Translations under genes and position numbers: made by a program
The notes under the pieces: generated by a model
Told to the model about the DNA's origin: nothing
Databases searched by the model: none
The model's input: only the letters and a program-made list of their open reading frames with translations
Shown: positions 24,090 through 32,865 of the stretch, piece after piece
Layout of the letters: the number at the start of each line of letters is the position of its first letter
How positions within the stretch are numbered: position 1 is the stretch's first letter
Assembly (NCBI GenBank): GCA_022778745.1
Contig: JALFSR010000109.1
Location: 1 to 44,771, forward strand
DNA length: 44,771 nucleotides
Origin: Clostridiales bacterium
GTDB lineage: Bacteria; Bacillota; Clostridia; Lachnospirales; Lachnospiraceae
Direction: 5' to 3'

Positions 24090-24106
24090 AGGAACGTGAT
24101 GTTCCT
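24090..24106. promoter_or_regulatory. AGGAAC-5-GTTCCT dyad upstream of mfd
   Basis: AGGAAC-GTGAT-GTTCCT, a 6-bp perfect dyad about 50 bp ahead of mfd, with a second small stem ACCATA/TATGGT (about 24059-24075) next to it. The GAAC/GTTC halves recall a LexA box but the centre is 5 instead of 4 bases. Role unknown. Confidence 0.35.
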
Positions 24107-24211
24107 TTTCTACTGCCTCTATTTCTATTTTTAATACAAACCTTCCAGATTATTCCTTATATCTATATTTATTCTCTTTGATTCGTTTTTTCTTTATAGT
24201 CAAAAGGAAAT

Positions 24212-24778
24212 CTACTTAACTCGGTTAAACCGATTCATCGCTGTGTCAATACCTTCTGATATCATAACTGCCGCTGCATCAGCTGCATTCGCAAATGCCT
24301 CCTGCATAATTTCTTTTTCTTCTCCTTGAAAATGACCAAGCACATAATCTGCCAGATCACGATGTGCTGGTTTTTCACCAATACCAACTTTTATTCTCCA
24401 AAAATTTTGTGTTCCCATATGCTGAATAATATTTTTTATTCCATTGTGTCCACCTGCGCTTCCTTTCGCGCGAATACGAATCTGACCAACATTCAAACTT
24501 ATATCATCATAAATAACAATTAAATCGGACTCATCTGCTTTATAATAATCTGTAATTTCCCGAATGCTCTCTCCACTTAAATTCATGAAAGTCTGCGGCT
24601 TTACAAGCAGCACCTTTTCTGATGCAATCATTCCTTTTCCAATCAACGCTTTATGTTTTTTTGTATCTACGTCAATTCCATACTTTTTTGCCAGACAATC
24701 AATCACTTCAAATCCTACATTATGTCTTGTCTTATCGTACCGAGAAGTTGGATTTCCTAATCCTGCGATTATATACAT
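24212..24778 (-). CDS. pth: Peptidyl-tRNA hydrolase
   Basis: 188 residues; recycles peptidyl-tRNA released from ribosomes. Catalytic His19 lies in TRHNVGFEV, with Asn9 (GLGNP), the FMNLSG loop and YDDISLNVGQIRIRAKGSAGGHNG all intact, the last being the most conserved block of the family. Usual length. It heads the pth-mfd block; 168 bp separate it from mfd, so the two may have separate promoters. A terminator (24817-24848) lies upstream, closing the deacetylase unit. Confidence 0.96.
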   Translation of the reverse strand: MYIIAGLGNPTSRYDKTRHNVGFEVIDCLAKKYGIDVDTKKHKALIGKGMIASEKVLLVKPQTFMNLSGESIREITDYYKADESDLIVIYDDISLNVGQIRIRAKGSAGGHNGIKNIIQHMGTQNFWRIKVGIGEKPAHRDLADYVLGHFQGEEKEIMQEAFANAADAAAVMISEGIDTAMNRFNRVK

Positions 24779-24816
24779 TGCTTTATCATACTCCTTTTTT
24801 TATTTATAAATATCAA

Positions 24817-24848
24817 ATTACAGGAAGCGCGTAATTGCTTCCTGTAAT
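24817..24848 (-). terminator. Hairpin terminator behind the deacetylase gene
   Basis: ATTACAGGAAGC / GCTTCCTGTAAT, 12-bp perfect stem, followed on the minus strand by TTGATATTTAT. A GCGGATT-family hairpin (AAACGGA/TCCGTTT, 24853-24875) lies just upstream of it on that strand. Confidence 0.75.
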
Positions 24849-24903
24849 CGTCAAACGGACATTTGCAATCCGTTTCGCTATTTCAATCATCGTAATGTTA
24901 TAC

Positions 24904-26409
24904 TTATTTTTTTGCTTCTGTACTGCTCTTATCTGCTGGAGCTGCCTCTACACCCTTTACTGGAACTGGACGACTTGGATCAAATACTTCTTTTGCATCA
25001 AACAAATCAGATAATAAGTCTCTCTTTCCACATACTACTTCGTACATACGAGTGCCGTCTAAATTACGACGTCCCTGACGGAAATAATCTTTTGCAATCT
25101 GAACCCAATACTGAGAAGAATCTACATTACAATAATAATCAAATCCCGCTTGATTCAAATAATTATAACGCTCGTTTGTCTCATCATATCCTTTCCATGT
25201 TCCAACATCGGCACCCTTTGGAAAAATAATAATATCCGTATCTCCAAGAATTGGTTCTACTTCTTTTTCCCACATATCGGTATCCCACTTGAAGCGACTG
25301 ATATCACATTCTCCTAAATTTGGATGTCCCCAGCTATGACTGGCAAGTTCCCATCCTAAGTCTCGAATTGCCTGTGCCACTTGTTTTGCTGTCTCTTTGT
25401 CCTGCTCAATATTAACATTTGGTGATTCCATCTTTGCACGCTCTGCAACATTTTTCTCATTTGCAATGAAATAATCACAATCTGGATTATACCAAAAGTC
25501 ACTTGTTCGATATCCAAATACACCATTATATCCAGTTAAGGCTAAAATACCTTTTGCACCACGATAGGAAAAGTCTGGATGTTCTGCTATAAAATCCTCT
25601 AAAATTGGAAGTACATCGTAAGAACCTCTGACTGTTGTACCATCTTTTTGTACATATTCATTTGTCACTTTTCCATTTTCATCAATGATGAGTCGTGTGG
25701 CAAATCCATCACCCTTCATATATTCATAATAGCTTACATCATCTTGAGACAGTACAAATGGCTGCTTTCCTTCTGGAAGCATAATTGGCTGTGCTACCAT
25801 CTTTTCTGTGCCGTCTGCCTGCTTTTCAATCTTTGCAATATCATGCAGACGAACTAATACAAAACCACGGTCATACATCTCTTGAATAATTTTTTTGAAT
25901 TCATCTACTGTCGTCATAACCTGGTTATAATCATCCTGTTTATGATCTCCATCAAATGCCAAATCGGTATCTACAATTAACGTATGGAAGAATACATGTG
26001 TAATCTTTGTATTATCTGGCCATTTCTTTAATAGAGATTTTTGTTGCTCATACTCCGCTACTGCCTGTGCATATGCATCATTTTTTTCATAATCACTCTG
26101 ACTTTTTAATAATTGTGTTGCTTGATCATAATCATACATCGCTGCCAGACGATTTGCCTGATCAAGTATTTGATCTCCACTCTCTTTCAATGGATTTTTT
26201 TCTTCTTCCTTTGAGTCGCTTGCATTTGAGTCTTTTTCATTTGCATTATTTTCTTGACTTGTCTGCGGATTTGCGTTTGCCGGGACATTATCTTTATGCT
26301 TCCATATAAAGTAACCTAATCCAGCGCATAACACAACTAATACTATGGCAAGTGCTGCAATCAGCCCATGTCCAGACTTCTTTTTTTGCGATTCCTTTTG
26401 GTTTACCAT
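24904..26409 (-). CDS. Membrane-anchored polysaccharide deacetylase (NodB-like)
   Basis: 501 residues: short cytoplasmic tail, one transmembrane helix (about 15-36), a Asn/Asp/Glu/Lys-rich stalk (40-75), a helical region, and an extracellular NodB-type catalytic domain (about 135-450). The metal-binding pattern is recognisable: LSQDD (Asp223/Asp224) and SHSWGH (His358, His362, the H-S-x-x-H motif). The substrate is probably peptidoglycan or another N-acetylated wall polymer; loops are longer than in PgdA, so the substrate is uncertain. AGGAGGAAG precedes the ATG. It appears monocistronic. Confidence 0.8.
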   Translation of the reverse strand: MVNQKESQKKKSGHGLIAALAIVLVVLCAGLGYFIWKHKDNVPANANPQTSQENNANEKDSNASDSKEEEKNPLKESGDQILDQANRLAAMYDYDQATQLLKSQSDYEKNDAYAQAVAEYEQQKSLLKKWPDNTKITHVFFHTLIVDTDLAFDGDHKQDDYNQVMTTVDEFKKIIQEMYDRGFVLVRLHDIAKIEKQADGTEKMVAQPIMLPEGKQPFVLSQDDVSYYEYMKGDGFATRLIIDENGKVTNEYVQKDGTTVRGSYDVLPILEDFIAEHPDFSYRGAKGILALTGYNGVFGYRTSDFWYNPDCDYFIANEKNVAERAKMESPNVNIEQDKETAKQVAQAIRDLGWELASHSWGHPNLGECDISRFKWDTDMWEKEVEPILGDTDIIIFPKGADVGTWKGYDETNERYNYLNQAGFDYYCNVDSSQYWVQIAKDYFRQGRRNLDGTRMYEVVCGKRDLLSDLFDAKEVFDPSRPVPVKGVEAAPADKSSTEAKK

Positions 26410-26594
26410 CTTCTTCCTCCTCGTCTCTCAACTCTTACTATAACATTCTTACACTGCTTCGATTCTTATCATCTATCAACATGAATCTACTATATTCTAC
26501 ATGAAAATCTGCCATGTTGCAAGGCTGAATATAAAACTTAATAAAAACTTAAATATTTTATCTATTGACAACATTTATCATATTTCTCTTTTTA

Positions 26595-26623
26595 TTGACA
26601 ATTTCCTTTTTCACATTTAAAAT
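26595..26623 (+). promoter_or_regulatory. Sigma-A promoter of the DUF3298-like lipoprotein gene
   Basis: TTGACA (26595-26600), 17-bp spacer, TAAAAT (26618-26623), with AGGAGG about 45 bp downstream. Confidence 0.75.
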
Positions 26624-26679
26624 AAAATTAGAATTTTTTTGTTATCATTTTATAACAATATGTACAATAGGAGGACTTT

Positions 26680-27672
26680 ATGAGAAAACAAAAAAAATTT
26701 CTTGCTACTTTATTTCTAGCATCGATTGTATGCTTCAGTTTAACTGCTTGTGAAGCCAAAAAAAGCAGTGATGAATCGACAAATGCTAACACTAACGTCT
26801 CTGCAGGTACGCCTTCCGCATCAAAGGAATCTCTTTCCTCTGCTGCTGAAAGTACAACACCTTCCGTATCAAAAGAATCGGTTTCTTCTGAAACACCAAA
26901 CAATTCTTCCGCAGCGGAATCGTCAAGTACTTCATCTTCTTCAGCAGAACCACAAGTAACTGCAGAATCGCTGACATCGAATGCTGTGCAGCCAACTCCT
27001 GCACCACAGACCTCTGCTGCTGTACAGCCGACCCCATCCGGCATCGTTCCTACAAACTCAAATATTGTTTCCCGCACTGATGGTTTGGCATTGAACGCCG
27101 AGGCATCCATGACTTATCCAATTATCAATGTTGGATCTGAGCCATTAAATGCAGCAATCAATCATGATATTGTTGCACAAAATACGGCATTGCTTCAGCA
27201 ATATGCGGCATCCTACTCTGATGTACGCCTTAATTTTCAAACTGCATTTTTAGATTCCAAAAATGTTGTATATACTTCTTACTATATTGATTATACAAAA
27301 CCAGGTGCCTCATCATCCAATACCTTTATATTTACACGAATTTATGATTTAAAGCGTGGTGGTGCTGCTGTTCGCGTAACTGATTTGACCTATTCAGCTC
27401 GTGAACTTGCTCAGGCATTATTAACACAAAACTTAGATACTTACCGCAACACCTCTCTAGAACCAGGTCTATGGGAAGCACAAAAATCTGTCATTTTAAC
27501 ACAAAGCGAAGATGCTCTGACCGATCAACTGGAAAAAGCAGATTTTGGCAGCAACCATCCTTCTGCTACGATTTTTACAAGAAAGCCAGCTGATGGATTA
27601 ATGACTATTTATTATCCAGTCGGAGAAGCTTTGGATGATTACGCTGCTTTCACTGTAAAAGTATACGAGTAA
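26680..27672 (+). CDS. Lipoprotein with Ser/Thr-rich linker and DUF3298/DUF4163-like domain
   Basis: 330 residues. Signal peptide ending in LTAC (Cys24) marks a lipoprotein; residues 30-125 are a low-complexity Ser/Thr/Ala/Pro/Val linker with an imperfect internal repeat (SASKESLSSAAEST / SVSKESVSSETPN and AVQPTPAPQ / AVQPTPSG). The C-terminal domain (about 145-328) shows the YPII...LNAAINHDI start, a duplicated helix/sheet pattern and FTRIYDLKRGGAAVRVTDL, as in the DUF3298/RsiV-type fold, which in RsiV binds lysozyme. A similar role is only a possibility; there is no sigma factor next to it. Own promoter and terminator. Confidence 0.75.
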   Translation: MRKQKKFLATLFLASIVCFSLTACEAKKSSDESTNANTNVSAGTPSASKESLSSAAESTTPSVSKESVSSETPNNSSAAESSSTSSSSAEPQVTAESLTSNAVQPTPAPQTSAAVQPTPSGIVPTNSNIVSRTDGLALNAEASMTYPIINVGSEPLNAAINHDIVAQNTALLQQYAASYSDVRLNFQTAFLDSKNVVYTSYYIDYTKPGASSSNTFIFTRIYDLKRGGAAVRVTDLTYSARELAQALLTQNLDTYRNTSLEPGLWEAQKSVILTQSEDALTDQLEKADFGSNHPSATIFTRKPADGLMTIYYPVGEALDDYAAFTVKVYE

Positions 27673-27780
27673 TTCATCCAGACATTTTTGAAAGCATTTT
27701 TATTACATAGACTTTCAGAAAATTCGCGAACAATTCAATAATTGAAAAACTAAGAATTTCCATTTATTATCCAAAAAAAC

Positions 27781-27815
27781 TGCCACTGTATCATATTAAT
27801 CATGTACAGTGGCAA
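27781..27815. terminator. Bidirectional terminator between the lipoprotein gene and spoVG
   Basis: TGCCACTGTA / TACAGTGGCA 10-bp stem, T-runs on both strands. Confidence 0.85.
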
Positions 27816-27824
27816 TTTTTATTA

Positions 27825-28100
27825 TTATTCAGTTACTTCAGCTTCCTCTAATACCGCCTGATATTTTTCTAAAATAATCTTCTGGATAGAATCTCTTGTA
27901 TCAGAATTAATTGGATGTGCAATATCACGGTATTCTCCGTCTGCTGCCTTACGGCTTGGCATCGCAATAAAGATTCCCTTTTCACCTTCAATTATTTTAA
28001 TATCATGAACAACAAATTCATCATCAATCGTAATGGATACGATCGCTTTCATTTTACCTTCCTTTGAAACTTTACGTACTCTTACGTCAGTAATCTGCAT
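27825..28100 (-). CDS. spoVG: Septation/RNA-binding regulator SpoVG
   Basis: 91 residues, matching SpoVG closely: [19 protein letters not shown] at the N terminus, [22 protein letters not shown], then [21 protein letters not shown]. It binds nucleic acid and affects asymmetric septation and many post-exponential genes. AAGGAGG precedes the ATG. Monocistronic, ends at the bidirectional terminator. In B. subtilis it lies close to ispE and glmU; here it neighbours the glycogen genes. Confidence 0.97.
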   Translation of the reverse strand: MQITDVRVRKVSKEGKMKAIVSITIDDEFVVHDIKIIEGEKGIFIAMPSRKAADGEYRDIAHPINSDTRDSIQKIILEKYQAVLEEAEVTE

Positions 28101-28202
28101 AAATTACCAACCTCCTTGCGCCTTTCTGGTGAATTTTTCTTTCGTCTGGTTATCCAACATAAAGTGGATTTTCCATATCAATTTCCCAAACTTTCTTATG
28201 AT

Positions 28203-28226
28203 AAAGCGGATACTTAGAATCCGCTA
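28203..28226 (-). repeat. Hairpin-family copy behind glgD
   Basis: AAAGCGGA / TCCGCT with a ten-base loop; minus strand continues CTTTATC, so it may terminate glgCD. Confidence 0.6.
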
Positions 28227-28252
28227 AGCTACTTTCTTATAAATGAAAGTGA

Positions 28253-29374
28253 TTACATTACATAGCGTTCGTTCTTCTCAATTACGATTTTAATTTCTCC
28301 AGGAACGCCGACATAACTTGCATTTGCACGAATCGTATCTCTGCTTTCTACAATACAATTCTCAATTCGAGTGTTATCTCCAATATATACATCATTCAAA
28401 ATGATAGAATTTTTAATATAACAATTATTTCCAATATAAGCTTTCTTAAAAATAACGGAATTTTCTACTGTACCATTAATGATAGAACCACTTGCAACTA
28501 AACTATTTTTTACATTAGAACCAGAATTATATTTTGCTGGTGGTAAGTCATCAATCTTAGAATAAATATCATTTCCCTGTTTGAAGAAATAATCTCTTAC
28601 TTCTCTGTTCAAGAAATCCATATTTGTTTTATAATAAGAATCAACAGAAGAAATATTACTCCAATAATCGCTCGTACGATATGCATAGATTCTCTTTAAA
28701 TTTTTATAACGAATCAAAATATCGTTAACAAAATCATAACGATCTTCCTGAGCACAACGCTCAATCAAGTCAATTAAAAGACGTCTTCTAATTACATAAA
28801 TACCACATGAAATCGTAGAGGAACTTGCTACCATTGGCTTTTCTTCAAACTCAATAATTCGATTATCTTCATTTGTCTTCACTTGTCCATAACGATCTAC
28901 GTTTTCACCCTCTGCCATATCTTTGCAGACAACAGTAATATCTGCCCGCTTTTGAATATGATAATCTAACACATCATTATAATCCATCTTATAAATACCA
29001 TCACCAGAAGCAAGCACTACATATGGCTCATGGCTTTCTTTTAAGAAATGGATATTTTGATAAAGAGAATCAGCAGTTCCTCGATACCAACTGCTGTTAT
29101 TTGCTGTCAAAGTAGGTGTAAATACATACAATCCGCCTTGCTTTCTGCCAAAATCCCACCACTTTGAAGAACTTAAATGTTCATTCAAAGACTTCGTATT
29201 ATACTGCGTCAAGACAGCTACTTTTTGAATATGGGAGTTTGACATATTGCTCAGAGCAAAATCAATACTGCGATAAGTTCCAGCAATTGGCATCGCTGCA
29301 ATCGCTCTTTTGTTTGATAACTCTTTCATTCTTTTGTTATTGCCGCCTGCTAAAATAATTCCAACTGCTTTCAT
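28253..29374 (-). CDS. glgD: Glucose-1-phosphate adenylyltransferase, GlgD subunit
   Basis: Regulatory or non-catalytic partner of GlgC in Firmicutes glycogen synthesis. 373 residues with the nucleotidyltransferase fold (KAVGIILAGGNNKRMKELSNKRA) whose GxR segment is altered (NNKRM instead of GGxGxRL), followed by a left-handed beta-helix hexapeptide domain (about 280-370). The GTG at 29380 overlaps the glgC stop, but ATG 29374, with AGGTGAG just upstream, is the better start. glgC-glgD are translationally coupled. GlgD alone is reported inactive or weak; the heterotetramer is the working enzyme. Confidence 0.92.
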   Translation of the reverse strand: MKAVGIILAGGNNKRMKELSNKRAIAAMPIAGTYRSIDFALSNMSNSHIQKVAVLTQYNTKSLNEHLSSSKWWDFGRKQGGLYVFTPTLTANNSSWYRGTADSLYQNIHFLKESHEPYVVLASGDGIYKMDYNDVLDYHIQKRADITVVCKDMAEGENVDRYGQVKTNEDNRIIEFEEKPMVASSSTISCGIYVIRRRLLIDLIERCAQEDRYDFVNDILIRYKNLKRIYAYRTSDYWSNISSVDSYYKTNMDFLNREVRDYFFKQGNDIYSKIDDLPPAKYNSGSNVKNSLVASGSIINGTVENSVIFKKAYIGNNCYIKNSIILNDVYIGDNTRIENCIVESRDTIRANASYVGVPGEIKIVIEKNERYVM

Positions 29375-29376
29375 CG

Positions 29377-30645
29377 TCACTCACCTGCCTTAATTATGTA
29401 TCCGCCACTTACTAAATTGCCGTCTGTATAGTCTTCTGGAACTGTCACACCAGAAATTGCAGTGTTCTTTCCAATACTTACATTGTCTGGAATACGGGAA
29501 TTCTCACCAATTGTTACTAATTCTGCAGCATAAACCTTCTTATTATATAAACTCTCTGCATAATCACCAACACCAAGCTTACAATTCTGACCAATTATAA
29601 CATTTTCTGCAATAATTGCCTTATTCATATTCGTATTCTTTCCTATCACAGTGCCTTGCATAATAATGGAATCATTGACATATGCACCTTCTTCAATAAT
29701 TACGCCAGGTCCTACAACAGAGTTCTTTACACAGCCATAAATCTCTGCGCCTTCTCCGATAATGCATCGTTCTACTGTCGCATTCTCAGCTACAAACTGA
29801 GGAGGCATCGTATCTGATTTTGTGTAAATCTTCCAATACTCTTCATATAAATTAAATACAGGCACAATATCAATTAATTCCATATTGGCTTCCCAATAAG
29901 AAGCTAATGTTCCTACATCTTTCCAGTAGCCATTATATTCGTAACAGAAAATACGATCTCCTCTCTTGTGACAATATGGAATAACATGCATACCAAAATC
30001 GCAGTTTGGAATACTTGCATTTGTAATCAATGCTTCTCTTAATACTGACCATGTAAAAATATAAATACCCATAGAAGCTAAATTACTTCTTGGATGTGCT
30101 GGTTTTTCTTCAAAATCTACGATTCTTCCTGTATCATCTGTTATTAACACACCAAATCGACTTGCCTCTTCAATCGGCACTGGCATAGCTGCCATAGTAA
30201 CATCTGCATGATTTGACTTATGATAATCAAGCATCACCTCATAATCCATCTTATAAATATGATCACCGCCTAAAATCAGGACATATTCTGGATTAAAACT
30301 GTCGATATAATTAATATTTTGATAAATCGCATTTGCTGTACCAGTATACCAGTCACTATTTTCCGTCTTCTCATATGGAGAAAGGATTGTAACACCGCCA
30401 TGATTACGGTCTAGATCCCACGGAATACCAATTCCTATATGAGTGTTTAATCTTAATGGCTGATACTGTGTCAATACACCTACTGTATCAATATTAGAAT
30501 TGATACAATTACTAAGCGGAAAGTCAATAATACGATACTTGCCGCCAAATGAAACTGCTGGTTTCGCAACATTTGCAGTTAACACACCTAAGCGGCTGCC
30601 TTGTCCGCCTGCCAATAACATGGCTATCATTTCTTTTTTAATCAC
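29377..30645 (-). CDS. glgC: Glucose-1-phosphate adenylyltransferase, GlgC subunit
   Basis: Makes ADP-glucose from ATP and glucose-1-phosphate for glycogen. Pyrophosphorylase motif [15 protein letters not shown] is intact, with [33 protein letters not shown] and FEEKPAHP; the C-terminal hexapeptide helix covers about 300-420. The open frame extends to ATG 30660, but the ribosome site (GAGGGGTGAT) points to GTG 30645, giving the usual N terminus [14 protein letters not shown] (422 residues). It is the first gene of glgCD; the rest of the glycogen operon (glgA, glgB, glgP) is not in the window. Confidence 0.93.
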   Translation of the reverse strand: MIKKEMIAMLLAGGQGSRLGVLTANVAKPAVSFGGKYRIIDFPLSNCINSNIDTVGVLTQYQPLRLNTHIGIGIPWDLDRNHGGVTILSPYEKTENSDWYTGTANAIYQNINYIDSFNPEYVLILGGDHIYKMDYEVMLDYHKSNHADVTMAAMPVPIEEASRFGVLITDDTGRIVDFEEKPAHPRSNLASMGIYIFTWSVLREALITNASIPNCDFGMHVIPYCHKRGDRIFCYEYNGYWKDVGTLASYWEANMELIDIVPVFNLYEEYWKIYTKSDTMPPQFVAENATVERCIIGEGAEIYGCVKNSVVGPGVIIEEGAYVNDSIIMQGTVIGKNTNMNKAIIAENVIIGQNCKLGVGDYAESLYNKKVYAAELVTIGENSRIPDNVSIGKNTAISGVTVPEDYTDGNLVSGGYIIKAGE

Positions 30646-30678
30646 CTGATCACCCCTCATTGTTAATATGTTGTTTTT

Positions 30679-30707
30679 ATTATAGCATAGTTTTTGAAAA
30701 ATGTGAA
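30679..30707 (-). promoter_or_regulatory. Sigma-A promoter of glgCD
   Basis: Minus strand: TTCACA (30702-30707), 17-bp spacer, TATAAT (30679-30684). Confidence 0.75.
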
Positions 30708-30783
30708 CAATTTATACAAGAAAATTTAATTTATTTTTGATTTTTTCGCTTAATCTCATAGTATTATCAACATTGACAGAATA

Positions 30784-30958
30784 AAATGATGCTAGCATGA
30801 AACGCATGACCTTTGAAACTCGTAAAACATGAGAAAGCAGCTATTTTTCGTAGAAAAATGTGCAGATTTCGAATGTTTTTAGGATTTGGAAAGTGTGAAA
30901 CGCAGAAAAATCCGTAAGCATCATGGGGTCAAAAGCTTTTGCTCCCAACATCATAAAA
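30784..30958 (+). repeat. Dispersed TIR element, near full-length copy
   Basis: Shares AAAACATGAGAAAG, GATTTCGAATGTTT and ATCCGTAAGCATCATGGGG with the copy at 44618-44771, and ends in GTCAAAAGCTTTTG...AACATCAT like the copy at 13438-13531. The 5' hairpin is shortened. The inner stem reads GGATTT/AAATCC here where the other copy has GGATTGC/GCAATCC, a compensatory change. Confidence 0.75.
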
Positions 30959-31046
30959 TAAGACTAGACAAAAAAGCTCTTTTACTTTTTTTTGTTATCG
31001 GTTATAATATCTTACAAAGAATTCAAAAAGATAAGAGGTAATTTTT

Positions 31047-32444
31047 ATGTATGAAATAAACTTTCAAAAACCAATACATATCTATTTCATAGGAATCGGT
31101 GGTATCAGTATGAGTGGTCTTGCTGAAATCCTCCTTCAAGAGGGGTTCTGTGTTTCTGGCTCTGATATGCATCGCTCTTCTTTGACTGAACAATTGGAAG
31201 TCCAAGGAGCATCTGTTTATTATGGTCAGCGTGCTTGTAATATCGAAGAAGATGTCTCTGTTGTTGTATATACTGCTGCGATTCATCCAGACAATCCAGA
31301 ATACAAAGAAGCTGAACGCAGAAAGATCGCTATGCTCACTCGTGCACAGCTTCTTGGTCAGCTCATGAAAAATTATAAGACATCTATCGGTGTTTCTGGT
31401 ACCCATGGAAAAACAACAACAACTTCTCTTTTAACTCAAGTGCTGCTTGAAACCACAATCAATCCTACTATTTCTGTCGGTGGAATTATGCCAGCTATCG
31501 GTGGCAATATCCGTGTCGGCAGCAGTGATGTATTTGTAACAGAAGCTTGTGAGTATACAAATAGTTTTCTTTCCTTCTTCCCAAACATGGAGATTGTACT
31601 TAATATAGAAGAAGATCACTTAGATTTCTTTAAAGACATCAATGATATTCGTAATTCTTTCCATCAATATATGCAATTAATTCCTGCAGATGGAACATTA
31701 ATTATTAATAGCGATATTGATCATTTGGAAGAATTGACTTCTGACCTATGTTGTCATGTTATTACATTTGGGTCAAGTGCCGAGACGAGTGATTACAGTG
31801 CCCGCAATATTGAATTTAATGACACAGCATGTCCATCTTATACTGTAGTGCACAAAAATGAAGATGGCTCTCTCGAAGAAATTGGAACGGTTTCTCTTTC
31901 TATACCAGGTATGCATAATGTATTTAACTCATTATCTGTCATTGCACTTGCACGAGAACTTGGTCTTTCAATGGAGACAATTACAAATGGTCTTCATAAA
32001 TTTACAGGTACAAACCGTCGTTTTGAAAAAAAGGGTGTTCGCGACGGTGTTACAATCATTGATGATTATGCACACCATCCACAAGAAATTACTGCAACAT
32101 TACAGACCGCCAAAAATTACCCTCACAGAGAGATTTGGTGTGTATTTCAACCACACACATACACACGTACACTTGCTTTAATGGATGAGTTTGCAAAGGC
32201 ACTTTCCCTTGCTGATCATGTCGTACTTGCTGACATATATGCAGCAAGAGAAACTGACACACTTGGTATCAGTTCTCAGACATTACAGCAAAAGCTTCTT
32301 GATTTAGGTGCTGATGCCCATTATTTCCCATCATTTGAAGAAATTGAAAAATTTTTATTAAAAAATTGTATCAACGGCGACCTGTTGATAACTATGGGTG
32401 CTGGAGATATTGTAAATGTGGGAGAAATGCTCATTCAGCAATAG
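31047..32444 (+). CDS. murC: UDP-N-acetylmuramate--L-alanine ligase
   Basis: First Mur ligase, adding L-Ala to UDP-MurNAc. N-terminal Rossmann domain (YFIGIGGISMSGLAEILL), ATP loop GTHGKTTT (118-125), EACEYTNSF and EEDHLDFF in the central domain, and the C-terminal DDYAHHPQEI substrate loop are all present. 465 residues, normal length. AAGAGGT before the ATG and a TTTACT-16-TATAAT promoter near 30985-31012 suggest independent transcription. Its terminator is formed by DnaA-box sequence. Confidence 0.96.
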   Translation: MYEINFQKPIHIYFIGIGGISMSGLAEILLQEGFCVSGSDMHRSSLTEQLEVQGASVYYGQRACNIEEDVSVVVYTAAIHPDNPEYKEAERRKIAMLTRAQLLGQLMKNYKTSIGVSGTHGKTTTTSLLTQVLLETTINPTISVGGIMPAIGGNIRVGSSDVFVTEACEYTNSFLSFFPNMEIVLNIEEDHLDFFKDINDIRNSFHQYMQLIPADGTLIINSDIDHLEELTSDLCCHVITFGSSAETSDYSARNIEFNDTACPSYTVVHKNEDGSLEEIGTVSLSIPGMHNVFNSLSVIALARELGLSMETITNGLHKFTGTNRRFEKKGVRDGVTIIDDYAHHPQEITATLQTAKNYPHREIWCVFQPHTYTRTLALMDEFAKALSLADHVVLADIYAARETDTLGISSQTLQQKLLDLGADAHYFPSFEEIEKFLLKNCINGDLLITMGAGDIVNVGEMLIQQ

Positions 32445-32651
32445 TTATCCACAGTATCCACAGGGAAAGGCAACTTTATCCCTGTGGATTTCTTTCGCTT
32501 TTTTCTGCATTTATATTATATTTATATACATGCAAAAAATCTTTTTATTTCAACGTTTTTTTGCATCTCTATTTTTGTTATATTTTTAACGAAAAATAGT
32601 TATCCACAATATCCACAGTATCCACAAGCTCTTTTTCATCACTTATCCACA
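32445..32651 (+). promoter_or_regulatory. Array of six DnaA boxes ahead of the dnaD-dnaI operon
   Basis: All on the plus strand: TTATCCACA at 32445-32453, GTATCCACA at 32454-32462, TTATCCACA at 32600-32608, ATATCCACA at 32609-32617, GTATCCACA at 32618-32626 and TTATCCACA at 32643-32651. Three are perfect; three differ at the first base only. The pair and the trio are directly abutting 9-mers. The 140 bp between the groups are strongly AT-rich. Confidence 0.8.
32456..32489 (+). terminator. murC terminator embedded in DnaA-box sequence
   Basis: ATCCACAGGGA / TCCCTGTGGAT, 11-bp perfect stem with a 12-nt loop, followed by TTTCTTTCGCTTTTTT. The 5' arm overlaps the second DnaA box, so DnaA binding and termination share bases. 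Confidence 0.75.
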
Positions 32652-32663
32652 AGCGTCTTACCC

Positions 32664-32691
32664 TTGCATTTTTGCTCAACTATGATATACT
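32664..32691 (+). promoter_or_regulatory. Extended -10 promoter of dnaD-dnaI
   Basis: TTGCAT (32664-32669), 16-bp spacer, TGATATACT with an extended -10 (TATACT 32686-32691); the last DnaA box ends 12 bp upstream of the -35. Confidence 0.7.
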
Positions 32692-32865
32692 CAATATACC
32701 AGATTTCGTATTTGTTGTTCTTATACTTTTAATAATTATAATTACAGCATTGCTGCTCATACTTATACTGTCTGCAGCTGTCTGGTTTCAGTATTTGTAA
32801 TGATCTTACAGTGTTTATTTATACACAGATGGAATTATAAAACAAACAGGAGGAGTACGCAGCAT

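Noticed and set aside
24090-24106. LexA/SOS box at mfd
   Set aside because: GAAC/GTTC halves are separated by five bases rather than four, and mfd is not a usual SOS gene; kept only as an unexplained dyad.
26628-27110. 160-codon minus-strand frame antisense to the lipoprotein gene
   Set aside because: It is the mirror of the Ser/Thr/Ala-rich linker and has no ribosome site.
30646-30660. Upstream ATG as glgC start
   Set aside because: It lies within or before the ribosome site; the GTG at 30645 gives the family-typical N terminus.
32445-32865. This being the chromosomal origin oriC
   Set aside because: The neighbours are murC and dnaD/dnaI, not dnaA-dnaN or rpmH; a DnaA regulatory or titration cluster is more likely. 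GC skew over the whole genome would decide.
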